Origin: JADLGL01 sp963667605
Lineage (GTDB): Bacteria > Pseudomonadota > Alphaproteobacteria > Rhizobiales > Kaistiaceae
Direction: 5' to 3'
Length of the DNA stretch: 64,000 nt
NCBI GenBank assembly: GCA_963667605.2
Contig: CAXXUZ010000003.1
Location: 868,001 to 932,000, forward strand
The notes beneath the pieces were generated by a model. The model searched no databases, was not told the DNA's origin, and saw only the letters and a list, made by a program, of their open reading frames with translations. The translations under genes and the position numbers were made by a program. Of the stretch, positions 61,600-64,000 are shown piece after piece (position 1 is the stretch's first letter; the number at the start of each line of letters is the position of its first letter).

Positions 61600-63463
61600 G
61601 CCGCGAATTCTTTCGCGCCGACGCCAACAACAGCGCCAGCGCGGCGGGGGTCATACCTTCGATCCGCGATGCTTGGCCGAGCGACCGCGGCCGCACCAGC
61701 CTTATCTTCTCCCGCACTTCATTCGAGAGCCCCGAAATGGCGTCGACATCGATCTCAGGCAGCGCCGCGCCCTCCTCTCGCTCAAACGTTCTGACCTCAC
61801 GTTCCTGTCGCCTGATGAAGGCTGCATAACGGGCATCAGTTTCGATCAATCTTTCCGTCGCCGGCCGGTGCGGCCCAATCTCCGGCCAAATCGCCCGGAG
61901 TCGATCGACATCGACTCCGGGAAACGAAAGAAACTCAAGCGCTGTTCGTCGCACGCCGTCCCGGTTAACGTGGATCCCCGCTGCTCTTGCCTTGTCGGGC
62001 GTCATCGTCAACTCGGCCAGCTGCGACCGCAACCGCTCCAGCTCCGCCTTCTTTTCCATAAACCGTTTGGCCCTCTCCTCACCAACAAGGCCCAAGCGGA
62101 GGCCAATCGGAGTCAGCCGCTGGTCGGCATTATCCGCCCGTAGAGAGAGCCGGTACTCCGCCCGAGAGGTGAACATACGATAGGGTTCCGAAACGCCCCT
62201 GGTCACCAAATCGTCAATCATCACACCGAGATACGCCTCGGCGCGAGAGATCACCTCGCCGTTGCCGCCGCCGGCGACTGCCGCTGCGTTGACGCCCGCA
62301 AGCACCCCCTGTGCCGCCGCTTCCTCATAGCCGGTCGTGCCGTTGATCTGCCCTGCCAGGAAAAGTCCCCGCATGCGCTTACACTCCAAAGTGAGTTCAA
62401 GCTCCCTTGGATCAACATGATCATACTCAATCGCATAACCAGGCTTGGTGATCCGGGCGCGCTCTAAGCCCGGTATCGTCGCCACCATTGCCGCTTGCAC
62501 CTCTTCTGGTAGTGACGTCGAGATTCCGTTCGGATAGATGGTATCGTCGTCGATGCCCTCTGGCTCCAGAAAAATCTGGTGATGCTTGCGGTCTGCGAAA
62601 CGGACAACCTTGTCCTCGATCGATGGACAATAGCGCGGCCCCCTGCTGCCGATCTGCCCCGAAAATAACGGCGACCGGGCCAAATTCTCCTCTATTAGGG
62701 CATGCGTCTCCGGAGTGGTCGCGGTTAGATGACAGTCAATTTGCCGGGCGCTGATCCTATCCGTCAGCTCGGAGAACGGTTCTGGTGGATCGTCGCCGCG
62801 CTGCCGCTCCAAACCTGCCCAATCAATGCTGTTCCCATCCAACCGCGGCGGCGTTCCCGTCTTCAGCCGCCCGAGCCGGAACCCAGCGCGCTCCAACGTC
62901 GCCGCCAGTCCCACCGACGGCGCCTCTCCCATCCGCCCGGCCGCGATCTTTCGCTCGCCGATATGGATCATTCCTCTCAGGAAAGTGCCGGTCGTCAGCA
63001 CAATTGCGCCGCATTGCAGCACCACGCCGTCGGCAAACACCACTCCGACTACGCGGCCGTCCCTAACAGCCAGGTCTTCGACCGCAGCCTCGATTACAGT
63101 CAGATTTACCGTCTCTCTGATCGTTTGCCGCATCGCCGCCGCGTATAGCTTTCGATCCGCCTGCGCACGCGGCCCGCGCACGGCCGGCCCCTTGCTCCGG
63201 TTCAGAACCCGAAACTGGATTCCCGCGGCATCGGCGACACGGGCCATCAGTCCGTCCAGCGCGTCGATTTCTCGAACCAAATGGCCTTTTCCGAGCCCAC
63301 CGATCGCAGGATTGCACGACATCGCTCCGACAGTGTCAAAACGATGCGTCACCAGAGCAGTCCTTGTGCCCATGCGCGCGGCCGCAGACGCCGCCTCGGT
63401 CCCGGCATGGCCGCCTCCGACCACCATAACGTCGAACCGGTCATCCTGTTTCACGTGAAACAT
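61586..63463 (-). CDS. mnmG: tRNA uridine-5-carboxymethylaminomethyl modification enzyme, large subunit
   Basis: 625 residues. FAD-binding motif VMVVGGGHAGTEAASAAARMG at the N-terminus, SCNPAIGGLGKGHLVREIDALDG and KTGTPPRLDGNSIDW. The conserved C-terminal helical domain (LFLAGQINGTTGYEEAAAQG earlier, SNEVREKIRLVRPRSLGQASRIEGMTPAAL near the end) is complete. With MnmE it modifies U34 of several tRNAs. The first codons MFHVKQ are encoded by a parS site that overlaps the start. Confidence 0.96.
   Translation of the reverse strand: MFHVKQDDRFDVMVVGGGHAGTEAASAAARMGTRTALVTHRFDTVGAMSCNPAIGGLGKGHLVREIDALDGLMARVADAAGIQFRVLNRSKGPAVRGPRAQADRKLYAAAMRQTIRETVNLTVIEAAVEDLAVRDGRVVGVVFADGVVLQCGAIVLTTGTFLRGMIHIGERKIAAGRMGEAPSVGLAATLERAGFRLGRLKTGTPPRLDGNSIDWAGLERQRGDDPPEPFSELTDRISARQIDCHLTATTPETHALIEENLARSPLFSGQIGSRGPRYCPSIEDKVVRFADRKHHQIFLEPEGIDDDTIYPNGISTSLPEEVQAAMVATIPGLERARITKPGYAIEYDHVDPRELELTLECKRMRGLFLAGQINGTTGYEEAAAQGVLAGVNAAAVAGGGNGEVISRAEAYLGVMIDDLVTRGVSEPYRMFTSRAEYRLSLRADNADQRLTPIGLRLGLVGEERAKRFMEKKAELERLRSQLAELTMTPDKARAAGIHVNRDGVRRTALEFLSFPGVDVDRLRAIWPEIGPHRPATERLIETDARYAAFIRRQEREVRTFEREEGAALPEIDVDAISGLSNEVREKIRLVRPRSLGQASRIEGMTPAALALLLASARKNSRRAEG
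63447..63462. promoter_or_regulatory. parS site 2, overlapping the mnmG start
   Basis: The perfect palindrome TGTTTCACGTGAAACA. Its last bases on the minus strand form the start of mnmG (Met-Phe-His-Val-Lys), so ParB binding may affect translation initiation or transcription of mnmG. Confidence 0.95.
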
Positions 63464-64000
63464 CTATTTTCCAATGCAGAACTCACTGAAAATCACATCC
63501 AGCACTGCTTCTGAATCCACTCTGCCAGTGACTCGGCCCAGCGCTTCGCTAGCGTAGCGGAGACTTTCCGCAGTTAACTCCACCTCAGTTTGCTCTAGAC
63601 CCTTTCGTATTGCCGCAAGCGCGCCCGCAAGTGCCACCCGATGCCGCTCCCGCGTGACCACTGGCGGATCACCCTTACTGCGATCAGCAGCCCATTCGCC
63701 GATCGCTTTCAGCAATTCGTCCACACCGCTGCCGCTCTGCGCCGATAACACAAAATCGGCCTCGCTTCCGGCACGAACCAATTCGGCTCCATCCAACAGG
63801 TCGGCCTTGGTTGCGATCGTCCAAACCTCTGATTCGGTATATGTCTCCAGGGTCGCCTTCTCCAATTGATCCGACAGCCAAAGTACCAGATCCGCTTGGC
63901 TCGCTCTCTCTCGAGCCCGTCTTATCCCCTCCCGTTCGACGAGCCCTTCCGCTGCCCTGAGCCCCGCGCTGTCGACCAGAATCGCTTTGAACCCACCCAG
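63464..64000 (-). CDS. mnmE: tRNA modification GTPase MnmE, C-terminal part
   Basis: The C-terminal 178 or so residues; the start lies beyond the right edge. ILVDSAGLRAAEGLVEREGIRRARERASQADLVLWL holds the GTPase G3 (DSAG) and switch region. ATKADLLD is G4, and the final LDVIFSEFCIGK ends with the family's invariant CIGK, whose Cys is at the active site. Works with MnmG. It reads leftward just ahead of mnmG, with no gap at the parS site. Confidence 0.94.
   Translation of the reverse strand: MGGFKAILVDSAGLRAAEGLVEREGIRRARERASQADLVLWLSDQLEKATLETYTESEVWTIATKADLLDGAELVRAGSEADFVLSAQSGSGVDELLKAIGEWAADRSKGDPPVVTRERHRVALAGALAAIRKGLEQTEVELTAESLRYASEALGRVTGRVDSEAVLDVIFSEFCIGK

Overview
The window looks like a chromosomal segment of a GC-rich alphaproteobacterium. 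The 3' flank holA / parB-parA-rsmG-mnmG-mnmE is the origin-proximal partition cluster typical of that class, with two perfect parS palindromes. The ftsE-ftsX-plsC, hisC-tyrA and metX-metW blocks are also alphaproteobacterial in style. I cannot name the genus from sequence alone.

Core block 1 (1-20154): a frameshifted NYN-domain gene, gloB, a methyltransferase, metW-metX (methionine) facing away from chorismate mutase-hisC-tyrA (aromatic amino acids/histidine), a DUF2125 protein, a gamma-glutamylcyclotransferase, plsC, ftsX-ftsE, a one-helix envelope protein, a thioredoxin-fold protein, a lipase-like protein, tRNA-Ala(CGC), yggT, a DUF167 gene, a secreted protein, an acetyltransferase and dapF. 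One IS630-family copy and one IS3-family copy interrupt the block.

Accessory block 1 (about 20155-34780, between dapF and leuS): a decayed integrative element. It carries a truncated tyrosine integrase, an excisionase-like HTH gene, a DUF3987 ATPase with its usual small neighbours and a truncated hydrolase. It also has a tandem pair of HTH genes, small proteins, a P63C-domain gene and an IS1-like transposase with a promoter that predicts a leaderless transcript.

Accessory block 2 (37512-58141, between leuS and holA): a well-delimited integrative island. It sits in the last codons of leuS, is bounded by a perfect 34-bp direct repeat, and has its tyrosine integrase beside the right repeat. It carries an AlpA-like regulator, a replication-type operon (small protein, ParB-like, Toprim primase-like, DUF3631 helicase-like) and secreted cargo (parallel beta-helix protein, Sel1-repeat protein, DNA/RNA non-specific nuclease). 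Small DNA-binding genes and an ISXO2-like remnant complete it.

The dominant story is insertion-sequence bombardment. Six almost identical 1146-bp IS630-family copies all sit at CTAG, four of them in island 2. Two are in single island genes whose reading frames are restored on paper when the IS is removed. A pair of copies bounds a composite-transposon-like segment that splits the beta-helix gene. Two 1513-bp IS3-family copies in opposite orientation sit at the edges of truncated genes. Core block 2 (58196-64000) resumes with holA, parB, parA, rsmG, mnmG and the end of mnmE.
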